Source: an uncultured Chloroflexota bacterium
Lineage (GTDB): Bacteria; Chloroflexota; Dehalococcoidia; UBA3495
Assembly (NCBI GenBank): GCA_913052545.1
Contig: CAJXEF010000137.1
Span: forward strand, 1-5,767
Length of the DNA stretch: 5,767 nucleotides
Direction of reading: 5' to 3'
A program made the translations under genes and the position numbers. The notes under the pieces are model-generated. The model was not told where the DNA came from and made no database searches. It saw only the letters and a list, made by a program, of their open reading frames with translations. Below, one piece after another: positions 1-5,298 of the stretch (position 1 is its first letter; every line of letters begins with the position of its first letter).

Positions 1-724
1 CACCTCCGCTCTCTGCTTCTACACCTATAACCTTATTATCATTGATCAACACTTTCCTGACAAAAACCTGTCCGCGAACTGTAAGATTGAGATGGTGGCG
101 CATCGGATTCAGGTGAGTGATGGCTGCACTCATCCGCCATCCGTCTAAGTTGTTTGAAGGCCATACGCCAACGCCTGAAGGATTTGGGCCATTAGTATCT
201 TCTACCACGCCATAACCTGATCCCAGGCAGGCTTCGTGAAATGCTTTCTGGATATCCGGCCATTGACCCGCTTGGCGACGTCTTACTGGCATGGGTCCCT
301 CTGTCCCATGGAAGTCATCCCGAATATCAAGGTCACTTTCACATTTCCGAAAGAATGGTAGTACTTTATCGTAAGACCATTCGTCATTACCCATAACCGC
401 CCAGGAGTCGAAATCTTCAGGGAGTCCTCTCTGCATCGCCTGACCGTTAATTGATGAACCTCCTCCTATGACCTTGCCCTGGGCAACATGTATTTCCCCT
501 TGCTCTTCGGTGATGGTCCCTCTGAGAGCCCAATTGTGTTCGGATTCAGGTGATTCTGCGTAGCTTGTATTTCCAAACTTAATTTCATCTGGAAGATTGG
601 CTGGATCAGGATAATCTGCTCCAGCTTCCAACAATAGAACAGAGGTATGTGGATTTTCGGCCAACCTGCTGGCTAATACCGACCCTGCTGCCCCTCCACC
701 CACTATAACGACATCGTATTTCAT
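1..724 (-). CDS. GMC-family FAD-dependent oxidoreductase, N-terminal part (cut by left window edge)
   Basis: The 241 visible residues begin MKYDVVIVGGGAAGSVLASR, a Rossmann FAD-binding motif (GxGxxG at residues 9-14), with Glu33 at the end of the second strand placed to bind the ADP ribose. Residues 83-107 carry the GMC signature (GKVIGGGSSINGQ, then a Trp after FDS), and residues 205-218 match the family pattern of a Leu-Asn-Pro stretch followed by NLTV. GMC enzymes (choline dehydrogenase, alcohol and sugar oxidases) oxidise an alcohol using bound FAD, usually in the cytoplasm. No signal peptide is seen. Typical members have 500-570 residues, so over half, including the catalytic His/Asn pair, lies outside the window and the substrate cannot be named. 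The ATG at 724-722 is supported by AAGGAGA (738-732) seven bases upstream. The gene is divergent from bluB, with about 650 bases between them. Confidence 0.95.
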   Translation of the reverse strand, partial: MKYDVVIVGGGAAGSVLASRLAENPHTSVLLLEAGADYPDPANLPDEIKFGNTSYAESPESEHNWALRGTITEEQGEIHVAQGKVIGGGSSINGQAMQRGLPEDFDSWAVMGNDEWSYDKVLPFFRKCESDLDIRDDFHGTEGPMPVRRRQAGQWPDIQKAFHEACLGSGYGVVEDTNGPNPSGVGVWPSNNLDGWRMSAAITHLNPMRHHLNLTVRGQVFVRKVLINDNKVIGVEAESGG

Positions 725-784
725 GAGGTTCTCTCCTTATCCTAGGTTATAGGCGCGAGTTTAAGGAACGAAATAATTTTTCTA

Positions 785-814
785 AGAATAGGACGGTTGT
801 TGTAAAAGGGTCAA
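785..814 (-). promoter_or_regulatory. Candidate sigma70 promoter of the GMC oxidoreductase gene
   Basis: On the minus strand TTGACC (814-809) is followed after 18 bases by TATTCT (790-785). These match the -35 and -10 consensus at 5/6 and 4/6. The predicted start near 778 would give a leader of about 54 bases ahead of the AAGGAGA site and ATG at 724. Position and orientation fit, but the spacer is slightly long and there is no independent support. Confidence 0.4.
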
Positions 815-1059
815 CCATTGATGCTAAATTCACATTAGTTATGGTTATCATACGAAATAATGAAACGATTGCAAGTTGTAATTTGTGTAAACCTGAAACT
901 AATCAATATAGTGGTAAGTCAGGTTGTACGAATGTGAATAGTAATTTCGCTTATATCAAAACTTAACGAACGCCGCACGTGACTATAATGACATACACAT
1001 CTAAAAAGTGATTCGACTAGAACTATTAGTGCTAGCCACATAACCTTGAATACGTGTAT
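815..1059. other. Intergenic stretch between GMC gene and bluB leader; no convincing gene
   Basis: This AT-rich stretch separates the two divergent transcription units. On the plus strand a frame is free of stops from 727 to 966, with an ATG at 841 that would give a 41-residue peptide containing a CxxC (residues 13-16). It has no ribosome binding site and the frame runs across the GMC promoter, so I do not call it a gene. A perfect TATAAT lies at 984-989 (plus) but lacks a credible -35. No terminator, tRNA or repeat array was seen here. Confidence 0.5.
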
Positions 1060-1088
1060 TTGACTCTTATTCATTGGTAGGATATGCT
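1060..1088 (+). promoter_or_regulatory. Candidate sigma70 promoter of the riboswitch-bluB transcript
   Basis: TTGACT (1060-1065) and TATGCT (1083-1088) are separated by 17 bases, matching the -35 and -10 consensus at 5/6 and 4/6 with ideal spacing. The predicted start near 1095 lies about a dozen bases before the first pairing segment of the cobalamin aptamer, which is where the promoter of a riboswitch leader should be. That placement is the main reason for preferring it to the isolated TATAAT at 984-989. Confidence 0.6.
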
Positions 1089-1106
1089 CCCAATTGGAAA
1101 CAGAAT

Positions 1107-1284
1107 AGCGTGTAGTGCCCCGTCAGGGGATAATAGGAAAGCTGGTGTAATTCCGGCACGGGCCCGTCACTGTAATTGGATCATTCTTAACAGGATTTTA
1201 TCGGCCACTGCCTTGTAAGGTGGGAAGGCGTTTTAGAACTAAGATCCATAAGTCAGGAAGCCTGCTGCATAAGTGTCTTACGCT
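1107..1284 (+). ncRNA. Cobalamin (B12) riboswitch aptamer in the bluB leader
   Basis: The conserved blocks of the cobalamin aptamer appear in order. They are a CCCC/GGGG hairpin (1118-1121 with 1126-1129), GGTGTAATTCCGGCACGG (1144-1161), CCCGTCACTGTAA (1163-1175), GCCACTG (1204-1210), GGGAAGGCG (1222-1230), and the B12 box AAGTCAGGAAGCCTGCTG (1250-1267), which agrees with the classic rAGYCMGgAgaCCkGCcd pattern apart from a few lower-case positions. AGCGT (1107-1111) can pair with ACGCT (1280-1284) and may close the element; GTAG (1112-1115) with CTGC (1262-1265) is another possible closing helix, so the exact ends are uncertain. In known cases the aptamer binds adenosylcobalamin or a related cobalamin and represses the downstream gene. 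Here that gene is a cobalamin lower-ligand enzyme, which fits feedback control. The loop-loop pseudoknot partner was not assigned. Confidence 0.95.
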
Positions 1285-1293
1285 CCGAGCGCG

Positions 1294-1325
1294 AGTGGGC
1301 ATTTAATTTCGTTAAAATCCCCGCT
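1294..1325 (+). promoter_or_regulatory. Candidate antiterminator hairpin of the riboswitch expression platform
   Basis: AGTGGG (1294-1299) can pair with CCCGCT (1320-1325) with one G-U pair. After a single C/C mismatch (1300/1319), ATTT (1301-1304) pairs with AAAT (1315-1318). This ten-pair helix uses the same bases (1320-1325) as the 5' arm of the terminator, so the two structures exclude each other, as expected of an antiterminator. The pairing is read by eye; no energies were computed. Confidence 0.6.
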
Positions 1326-1348
1326 TCCCTATGGAGCGGGGTGTTTTT
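1319..1348 (+). terminator. Riboswitch-controlled intrinsic terminator upstream of bluB
   Basis: CCCCGCT (1319-1325) pairs perfectly with AGCGGGG (1335-1341). Two more pairs may form inside the nine-base loop (1327-1328 with 1333-1334). A T-rich run, TGTTTTTATTT, follows directly. It ends about 25 bases before the bluB ATG and leaves the bluB ribosome binding site (AGGGTGAG, 1361-1368) outside the hairpin. This points to control by transcription termination rather than by hiding the ribosome binding site. Confidence 0.88.
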
Positions 1349-1374
1349 ATTTACGGTTTAAGGGTGAGTGAATT

Positions 1375-2100
1375 ATGACTATAGCTAATAATGCGGACAA
1401 TTTTACTGTTGCAGACCGAGATGCACTTTATAAAATAATTTTGGGAAGAAGGGATATTAGGAGTTTCAAGAACGTTCCTATTCCGGATGAGACCCTTGCA
1501 AGAATTATGCAAGCAGCACATCAAGGACCTTCAGTCGGATTTATGCAACCGTGGGATTTCATAATGATTAAGTCAATTGAGGTAAGAGAAAAAGTAAAAG
1601 CTTTATTTGAAAGAGAACGGGAATCGGCAGCTGTATTTTACGACGAACCGCAACGTAGCCATTACCTGTCATTAAAATTAGAAGGTATTTTAGAATCACC
1701 AGTTAACATCTGCGTTACCTGTGACCCTTTTAGAGGTGGTGTAGTGTTAGGTCGTAATTCCATTCCAGAGACCGATGTATATTCCACATGTTGTGCCATA
1801 CAAAATCTATGGCTTGCAGCTCGTTCAGAAGGGGTAGGTGTAGGTTGGGTAAGTATATTAAAACAGATGCAGCTACGCCAGATCCTTGGCATACCGCAAC
1901 ACATAGTACCTGTCGGCTATCTATGCCTTGGCTATCCAATAGAATTCCCAAAACGCCCTACTTTAGAGGAGGTGGGTTGGCGCAAGCGACTCGAGATTAA
2001 AGATCTAATTCACTTCGAAAAATGGGGCCAAGAAACGTACCCTGGATGGGAAGAATTTGGGGATTCGCTCCGTGATAGTGAAAAGGTTCCAACAAAATAG
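1375..2100 (+). CDS. bluB: BluB, 5,6-dimethylbenzimidazole synthase
   Basis: BluB is a nitroreductase-fold flavoenzyme that breaks down reduced FMN with O2 to give 5,6-dimethylbenzimidazole, the lower ligand of vitamin B12. The 241 residues carry the family landmarks: RRDIRSF (25-31, with Asp27 at the place of the essential Asp), GPSVGFMQPWDF (51-62), CDPFRGG plus VLGR (116-127), PETDVYSTCCAIQNLWLAAR (131-150), and GVGWVSI (155-161), where Ser160 is the likely counterpart of the second essential residue. YLCLGYP and the GWRKR segment (201-205) follow. Length is normal to slightly long, with a variable tail after about residue 215. The ATG follows AGGGTGAG (1361-1368), a moderate ribosome binding site. 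The gene stands alone behind its riboswitch, with no other cobalamin genes in view. It is visibly more AT-rich than the PIG-L and LLM genes. Generic nitroreductase is the only real alternative, and the motifs and the riboswitch argue against it. Confidence 0.96.
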   Translation: MTIANNADNFTVADRDALYKIILGRRDIRSFKNVPIPDETLARIMQAAHQGPSVGFMQPWDFIMIKSIEVREKVKALFERERESAAVFYDEPQRSHYLSLKLEGILESPVNICVTCDPFRGGVVLGRNSIPETDVYSTCCAIQNLWLAARSEGVGVGWVSILKQMQLRQILGIPQHIVPVGYLCLGYPIEFPKRPTLEEVGWRKRLEIKDLIHFEKWGQETYPGWEEFGDSLRDSEKVPTK

Positions 2101-2118
2101 ATCCTAAGGAGTCTCCTG

Positions 2119-2220
2119 ATGTATTGCAATTACAGTCATAATTCGGGGTTGCTTAAAATAAATTTACCCTCAGATATTATGTTATTGGTAATGGGATTTG
2201 GGAGTCCGTCCGCTTACTAA
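2119..2220 (+). CDS. Possible small protein, 33 codons, after bluB
   Basis: An ATG at 2119 opens a 33-codon frame (MYCNYSHNSGLLK and onward, ending GFGSPSAY) closed by TAA at 2218-2220. AAGGAG (2106-2111) lies seven bases upstream, a better ribosome binding site than that of bluB. It starts 18 bases after the bluB stop, in the same frame, so it could be translated as a second cistron or reached by readthrough of the TAG. Its stop interleaves with the stop of the convergent PIG-L gene. The peptide matches nothing I recognise; a modest hydrophobic patch (IMLLVMGF) lies in its second half. The ribosome binding site overlaps an AGGAGTCTCCT palindrome (2107-2117), which could mask it. A chance frame is quite possible. 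Confidence 0.25.
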   Translation: MYCNYSHNSGLLKINLPSDIMLLVMGFGSPSAY

Positions 2221-3089
2221 TCCAGTCCGTATAGGAGATCTGGTTCGTGCTCTCCCAAGTTGCAAGAAGGAGAAAGCCTAATAAAATAAGCGGTTGCGAA
2301 TGCCAACTGGCGTAGATCTGGAGGTAGGCTGACTAAAAGGCTGTCCCGTGGGATTTGAGTACGATGTTCGAGTAAAGCTTGGCGTTGTTGTTCGCTATGG
2401 GACCGAACATCTAGTGCTATGGTAGCGGTCTCGGGCCCTGGTCCTCGCGAACGACGGGTGTTCAGATGTATATCGAATCCAGCGGCACTGAACCTTGATG
2501 CCAGTGTATCCCAGGCACCGTCATCTATCTGTGCGACACCATACAGTTTGTCTGGGTGCCACGCTGGCCCGGTGCTCGGAAACGAGTTCGGGTCTCCAGC
2601 AGCGTGGAAGGCTGCTAGGCTGATATCATGACACATTATGTGGTCCGGGTGAGGATATATCCCGCCGGGCGGTTCGGACACAATGACACGTGGACGGAGC
2701 TCACGGATAATCTGGACTAATTTTCCCGTCGCTTCGACTTGTTCGACATTCATAAATGCCTCAGCATGTTGATTAGCAGGGGTGTCGGCCATACCAGAGT
2801 CTCGATAGCCAAGCATACGTAGCTCAGAGACGCCCAGAATTGCACAGGCATTCGTCACTTCTTGAGTTCGGAGTTCCCGCAATCGTGATTTATCCGACAC
2901 CGGATCCAGATCTGGATCGTGGATCTCACCTTCTTCACCCCCGGTACAGATCACGACGCCTGTTCGTATATTTCTTGAGCTGTAATAGGCGAGCATTCCA
3001 CCGGTCGAGGTGCTTTCATCGTCCGGGTGAGGGCGGATTGCTAGAATGCTCACTGGTTGAGAATCAAATTCCTTCAAGGGATTAGCCAT
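2217..3089 (-). CDS. PIG-L/LmbE family zinc-dependent deacetylase (MshB/Mca-like)
   Basis: The 290-residue protein belongs to the PIG-L (LmbE) family, whose zinc enzymes remove N-acetyl groups from GlcNAc-type sugars or cleave mycothiol-type conjugates. The hallmark PHPDDE is at residues 20-25: His21 and Asp24 should bind zinc and Asp23 should act as general base. The second motif YPHPDHIMCH (145-154) supplies the third ligand, His150, and the supporting His147, by analogy with MshB (His13, Asp15, Asp16, His144, His147). TGGEEGE (49-55) and GYRDSGM (94-100) are also typical. Length agrees with MshB and Mca (about 290-300 residues), and no signal peptide is seen, so it is cytosolic. No mycothiol genes are nearby, so the substrate is open. 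The ATG at 3089 has only a weak ribosome binding site (AAAGAG about eight bases upstream). It lies 124 bases after the co-directional lactonase gene, with its own promoter-like sequence. It is GC-richer than bluB. Confidence 0.93.
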   Translation of the reverse strand: MANPLKEFDSQPVSILAIRPHPDDESTSTGGMLAYYSSRNIRTGVVICTGGEEGEIHDPDLDPVSDKSRLRELRTQEVTNACAILGVSELRMLGYRDSGMADTPANQHAEAFMNVEQVEATGKLVQIIRELRPRVIVSEPPGGIYPHPDHIMCHDISLAAFHAAGDPNSFPSTGPAWHPDKLYGVAQIDDGAWDTLASRFSAAGFDIHLNTRRSRGPGPETATIALDVRSHSEQQRQALLEHRTQIPRDSLLVSLPPDLRQLAFATAYFIRLSPSCNLGEHEPDLLYGLD

Positions 3090-3138
3090 TTATATCGCTC
3101 TTTTTCAATAACGAGAGTTTCGTTTCGTCATACTATTA

Positions 3139-3166
3139 ATTTCACGGACAATTATATTGGTGTCAA
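3139..3166 (-). promoter_or_regulatory. Candidate promoter(s) of the PIG-L deacetylase gene
   Basis: On the minus strand a perfect TTGACA (3166-3161) is followed after 16 bases by TGAAAT (3144-3139, 4/6 to the -10 consensus). A perfect TATAAT (3156-3151) lies only four bases after TTGACA, too close to pair with it, and has no clear -35 of its own. Either could start transcription 45-75 bases before the ATG at 3089. This argues for a transcript separate from the upstream lactonase gene. Confidence 0.4.
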
Positions 3167-3213
3167 TAAACTTCATAGTCCTAAATAACAGAGCTATGCC
3201 AGAGCTTTCTTTT

Positions 3214-4263
3214 TCAGAAAGAAATAGCCAGCACATCCATGGGGCGCTTGCCGACGTCGTAGGTGTCTAAGAGAGCAAGAGACCCAGTATCCGAGGTTAC
3301 CCTATAAGCGGCTAGTCGATCAGATGCTGATCCAGCAGCGAACAGGAAATTTCCAGTGGTGTCCAGGCTGAATGCACTGGGTACGGCTTCAGTCGGGGTT
3401 TGACCAGCTGAGGTAAGAATTCCAGCAGAGTTTATTGTGAAGCCGGCCATGCTGTTGTGCCCACGGTTAGGTACGTATAGTAGAGTCCCAGATTCGGCGA
3501 TTTGTATTTGTGAACAGGTATTTCTCCCTTCGAAGCCATCGGGGACTGTGCTGATAGTCTGTAGTGGAGACAGTGTCCCTGACTCTGGGTTTAATTTGTA
3601 GCTGGAGACACTGCATCCTTGCTCGTTGGAGAAGTAGACGATGTCCAAGCTAGGATGATAGCAGTAATGTCTCGGACCTAAGAACCCGTCAGAATCTAAT
3701 CTCAAAGGAGTGTTCGGACTTAGTTGCCCACTGTCTGGGTCGAATTTGAACTGATAAATAACGTTAGGGCCCAAATCCTCAGGTGGTGGTCCCAGAACGT
3801 TATCTTGTATTCGGGCTATGTGGGGTACAAAAGCATACCGGTTAGAGCGGTCTACGTTGATAGAGTGAGCTCCGATATCAGTTTCCAGCCATTGGACGGG
3901 TGTATCTTTTAGTGAGTGGTCAGCTTGTATTTGGTGTACTCCGACATGGCGTCCTTGATAGTAAGCTGCTAATAAGAATTTCCCCCGCCGGTCGGTACAC
4001 AGATATGTAGGCGAGGCTTCTACAGAGATTTTACCAATATTTCTCAGGCTGCCGGTGTTACTGTCCACACTGAAACTAGCGATTTCATTACTATTCCTGA
4101 GAGAGGCGTAAATGATATTCCCTTCTGGATTAGCTGTCAGGGCAGACGGGCTACCTATGGCAGCGATTTCCGACTTCAGGGACAGATCCCCTGTGGTGGA
4201 ATCGAGTGCAAAGATCAGAATCTTGTCTTCGTCTTGCAGGGAAACGTAAACGAATTGGACCAT
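3214..4263 (-). CDS. Lactonase family beta-propeller protein (6-phosphogluconolactonase-like, Pgl/YbhE type)
   Basis: The 349 residues form a seven-bladed propeller of the lactonase family (PF10282). Seven blade repeats can be read by eye, most ending in a D-x-x-T/S-G-x-L turn: residues 21-27, 67-73, 114-118 (degenerate), 175-181, 225-231, 278-283 and 325-329. Family landmarks are GAHSINVD (131-138), GPRHYCYHP (196-204), and NTCSQIQIAESGTLLYVPNR (248-267) followed by GHNSM. The best-known member hydrolyses 6-phosphogluconolactone in the pentose phosphate pathway, but many relatives act on other lactones or cyclic esters or are uncharacterised, so the reaction is not certain. No signal peptide is present. 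Length matches the family (330-390). The ATG at 4263 is fixed by a perfect AGGAGG (4276-4271) seven bases upstream. No pentose phosphate genes are nearby; neighbours are the PIG-L deacetylase downstream and the lipoprotein gene upstream. Confidence 0.93.
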   Translation of the reverse strand: MVQFVYVSLQDEDKILIFALDSTTGDLSLKSEIAAIGSPSALTANPEGNIIYASLRNSNEIASFSVDSNTGSLRNIGKISVEASPTYLCTDRRGKFLLAAYYQGRHVGVHQIQADHSLKDTPVQWLETDIGAHSINVDRSNRYAFVPHIARIQDNVLGPPPEDLGPNVIYQFKFDPDSGQLSPNTPLRLDSDGFLGPRHYCYHPSLDIVYFSNEQGCSVSSYKLNPESGTLSPLQTISTVPDGFEGRNTCSQIQIAESGTLLYVPNRGHNSMAGFTINSAGILTSAGQTPTEAVPSAFSLDTTGNFLFAAGSASDRLAAYRVTSDTGSLALLDTYDVGKRPMDVLAISF

Positions 4264-4372
4264 TTGCTAACCTCCTGTTTTGACTCCTAATATAACTGTG
4301 TTGGCAATTCTGAAGAATAGGTCGGGTGCAACGCAAACAATGACTTATCCGTCGTTTTTAGATGTTGATGCT

Positions 4373-4378
4373 ATTATA
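4373..4378 (-). promoter_or_regulatory. Candidate -10 element for the lactonase gene
   Basis: A perfect TATAAT (4378-4373, minus) lies about 110 bases before the lactonase ATG and predicts a start near 4366. The region 17 bases upstream (TTATTT) is a poor -35. The rest of the 236-base gap between the lactonase and lipoprotein genes shows only the lactonase ribosome binding site and no clear terminator for the lipoprotein gene. Confidence 0.3.
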
Positions 4379-4499
4379 AACGTTATCCAAAGCTAAAATA
4401 AGAGTTACTATTATTACCCCGTTTTATGTCTGAAAGAGGTGAGATTGGTGGGATTCTACCCTATCGACTCTACTCCGGCAGGATTTACGAATATAAGTG

Positions 4500-4964
4500 C
4501 TAGTCTATTCCTGCTGGTTTTACCTCACCGGTTTCGTCGTTTACTCTGTACAGACATTTTCTTTTCATATTGCCGTCAACTACATCAGTCTTGTCTGTTA
4601 CCCATCCATAAGCCACACTAGCAGTATCCCGATGTTCCTCGGGTATATCCCAAATGGTAATTACGTTAACGAGCCACATACGGTTTGACTTAAAGCTGTA
4701 ATTCGCGGTTACCAATGGGTTTCTAATTATATAAGGCTCACTATCATTCCAATAACGTGTCTGGGATTGCCAGCACATCCTATCCCTAAGCTCGGATACT
4801 TTAACCTTGTCTTGATCGGCGGCCCTAAGTAGTTGTCCTTGTTCCCAGTGCCTAATCAATTCAGTAACTTCATCTTCGGTAAAAATTGGTTTATTAGTAC
4901 AAGCTACACCGGATAAAACAAGCATGAATAAGATAAAAATGGATATTATTATAACTAATCGCAT
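4500..4964 (-). CDS. Small predicted lipoprotein, unknown function
   Basis: The 154-residue product begins MRLVIIISIFILFMLVLSG and then VAC: a short basic start, a long hydrophobic core (residues 3-17), and Cys22 in a lipobox-like SGVAC that fits the broad bacterial lipoprotein pattern, although Gly at -3 is not the preferred Leu. The mature part (about 132 residues) should be tethered to the outer face of the membrane. It is hydrophilic, with a charged stretch (residues 30-63), many Trp (40, 65, 72, 97, 105, 121) and two cysteines (64 and 137) that could form a disulfide. I do not recognise a family. The start is unusual: no ribosome binding site precedes the ATG at 4964, an in-frame TAA lies nine bases upstream, and a TATAAT ends six bases before it, which suggests a leaderless message. 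The gene is co-directional with its neighbours but separated by 236 and 376 bases. Confidence 0.8.
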   Translation of the reverse strand: MRLVIIISIFILFMLVLSGVACTNKPIFTEDEVTELIRHWEQGQLLRAADQDKVKVSELRDRMCWQSQTRYWNDSEPYIIRNPLVTANYSFKSNRMWLVNVITIWDIPEEHRDTASVAYGWVTDKTDVVDGNMKRKCLYRVNDETGEVKPAGID

Positions 4965-4969
4965 ATGGC

Positions 4970-5000
4970 ATTATAATGTCTTGAGTCGGATCTCAGTCAA
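4970..5000 (-). promoter_or_regulatory. Candidate promoter of the lipoprotein gene, overlapped by a palindrome
   Basis: On the minus strand TTGACT (5000-4995) and a perfect TATAAT (4975-4970) are separated by 19 bases. The start would fall at about 4963-4964, on the first base of the lipoprotein ATG. An imperfect 20-base palindrome, TTGAGTCGGATCTCAGTCAA (4981-5000, 7 of 10 symmetric pairs, GATC centre), covers the -35 and most of the spacer, where a repressor operator could sit. Confidence 0.5.
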
Positions 5001-5171
5001 TTCCTGAATATTTTTATATATCTAATCAAGGTTGCCTTCGCCTCGCAGTAGTTGACAGACTAGGACAAGATTATCTAGGTTCATTCCGGATCTGCATGGA
5101 GATATGACATCAGGACCATAATTCAAAGCGGTTCTTTGATGATCAATAGGTCCCTTTATGTATGGGATAAA
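5001..5171. other. Intergenic stretch upstream of the lipoprotein promoter; no convincing gene
   Basis: Together with the promoter, tRNA relic and hairpin listed separately, this fills the 376-base gap between the LLM and lipoprotein genes. On the plus strand a stop-free frame runs 5079-5240, with an ATG at 5139 giving a 33-residue Trp-rich peptide (LYVWDKWQAWWDLDSR in its middle). It lacks a ribosome binding site and overlaps the tRNA relic on the other strand, so it is not called a gene. A TTGACA at 5052-5057 (plus) has no good -10 partner. Confidence 0.5.
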
Positions 5172-5220
5172 TGGCAGGCTTGGTGGGATTTGGACTCACG
5201 CTCTCTGCTCCGCAAAACAG
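5172..5220 (-). pseudogene. Decayed tRNA 3' half (anticodon arm to CCA end)
   Basis: Read on the minus strand, the pieces of a tRNA 3' half appear with correct spacing. They are an anticodon-arm-like hairpin (5220-5205: CTGTT pairs with AGCAG around TTGCGG), a five-base variable loop AGAGC (5204-5200), a 17-base T arm GTGAG-TCCAAAT-CCCAC (5199-5183), a seven-base acceptor strand CAAGCCT (5182-5176), a discriminator G, and an encoded CCA (5174-5172). Defects mark it as non-functional: an A/C mismatch in the T stem, C in place of T55, a six-base anticodon loop, and no D arm or matching AGGCTTG 5' acceptor strand just upstream. Such 3' halves are typical leftovers of integration into tRNA genes, but no integrase is in view. 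A chance resemblance is possible. Confidence 0.35.
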
Positions 5221-5298
5221 TTGAAAGTGCCTATGGTTGAATTGTATAAGACCAATGGGTGTCTGTTTAGCAAAGATCTAATAGCAGTATTAATCAAT

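Noticed and set aside
984..989. Perfect TATAAT as the bluB promoter
   Set aside because: It has no reasonable -35 and would give a leader over 100 bases longer than the aptamer needs; the pair at 1060-1088 fits better.
1662..2000. Open frames on both strands overlapping bluB in other frames
   Set aside because: BluB motifs run through this whole region in the bluB frame; the others are by-products of its codon use.
2107..2117. AGGAGTCTCCT palindrome after bluB as a terminator
   Set aside because: The centre leaves only a one-base loop for a full stem and no T run follows. It is better read as a ribosome binding site within a small palindrome.
2145..2169. GGG...TAAA / TTTACCC pairing as a shared terminator for bluB and PIG-L
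   Set aside because: It needs a five-base bulge, the stem is weak, and no T run is placed correctly on either strand.
2419..3085. Plus-strand open frames antisense to the PIG-L gene
   Set aside because: The minus-strand frame carries both zinc motifs and normal family length; the antisense frames have none.
3190..3206. Two AGAGCT hexamers 11 bases apart after the lactonase gene
   Set aside because: They are direct copies of a palindromic hexamer. The hairpin would have only four pairs, and without more copies an operator cannot be supported.
4445..4455. TTGGTGGGATT repeated at 5180-5190, considered as paired attachment sites
   Set aside because: A few shared 11-mers are expected by chance in a window of this size, and the match does not extend on either side.
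4439..4688. Open frames on the plus strand antisense to the lipoprotein gene
   Set aside because: They mirror a minus-strand gene with a clear signal peptide, have no credible ribosome binding site, and show no recognisable protein features.
4705..4720. ACCAATGGGT also at 5252-5262, considered as a repeat
   Set aside because: One copy lies inside the lipoprotein coding sequence and the match is too short to separate from chance.
5052..5081. TTGACA followed by TAGGTT as a plus-strand promoter
   Set aside because: The -10 match is poor and no supported plus-strand gene lies downstream.
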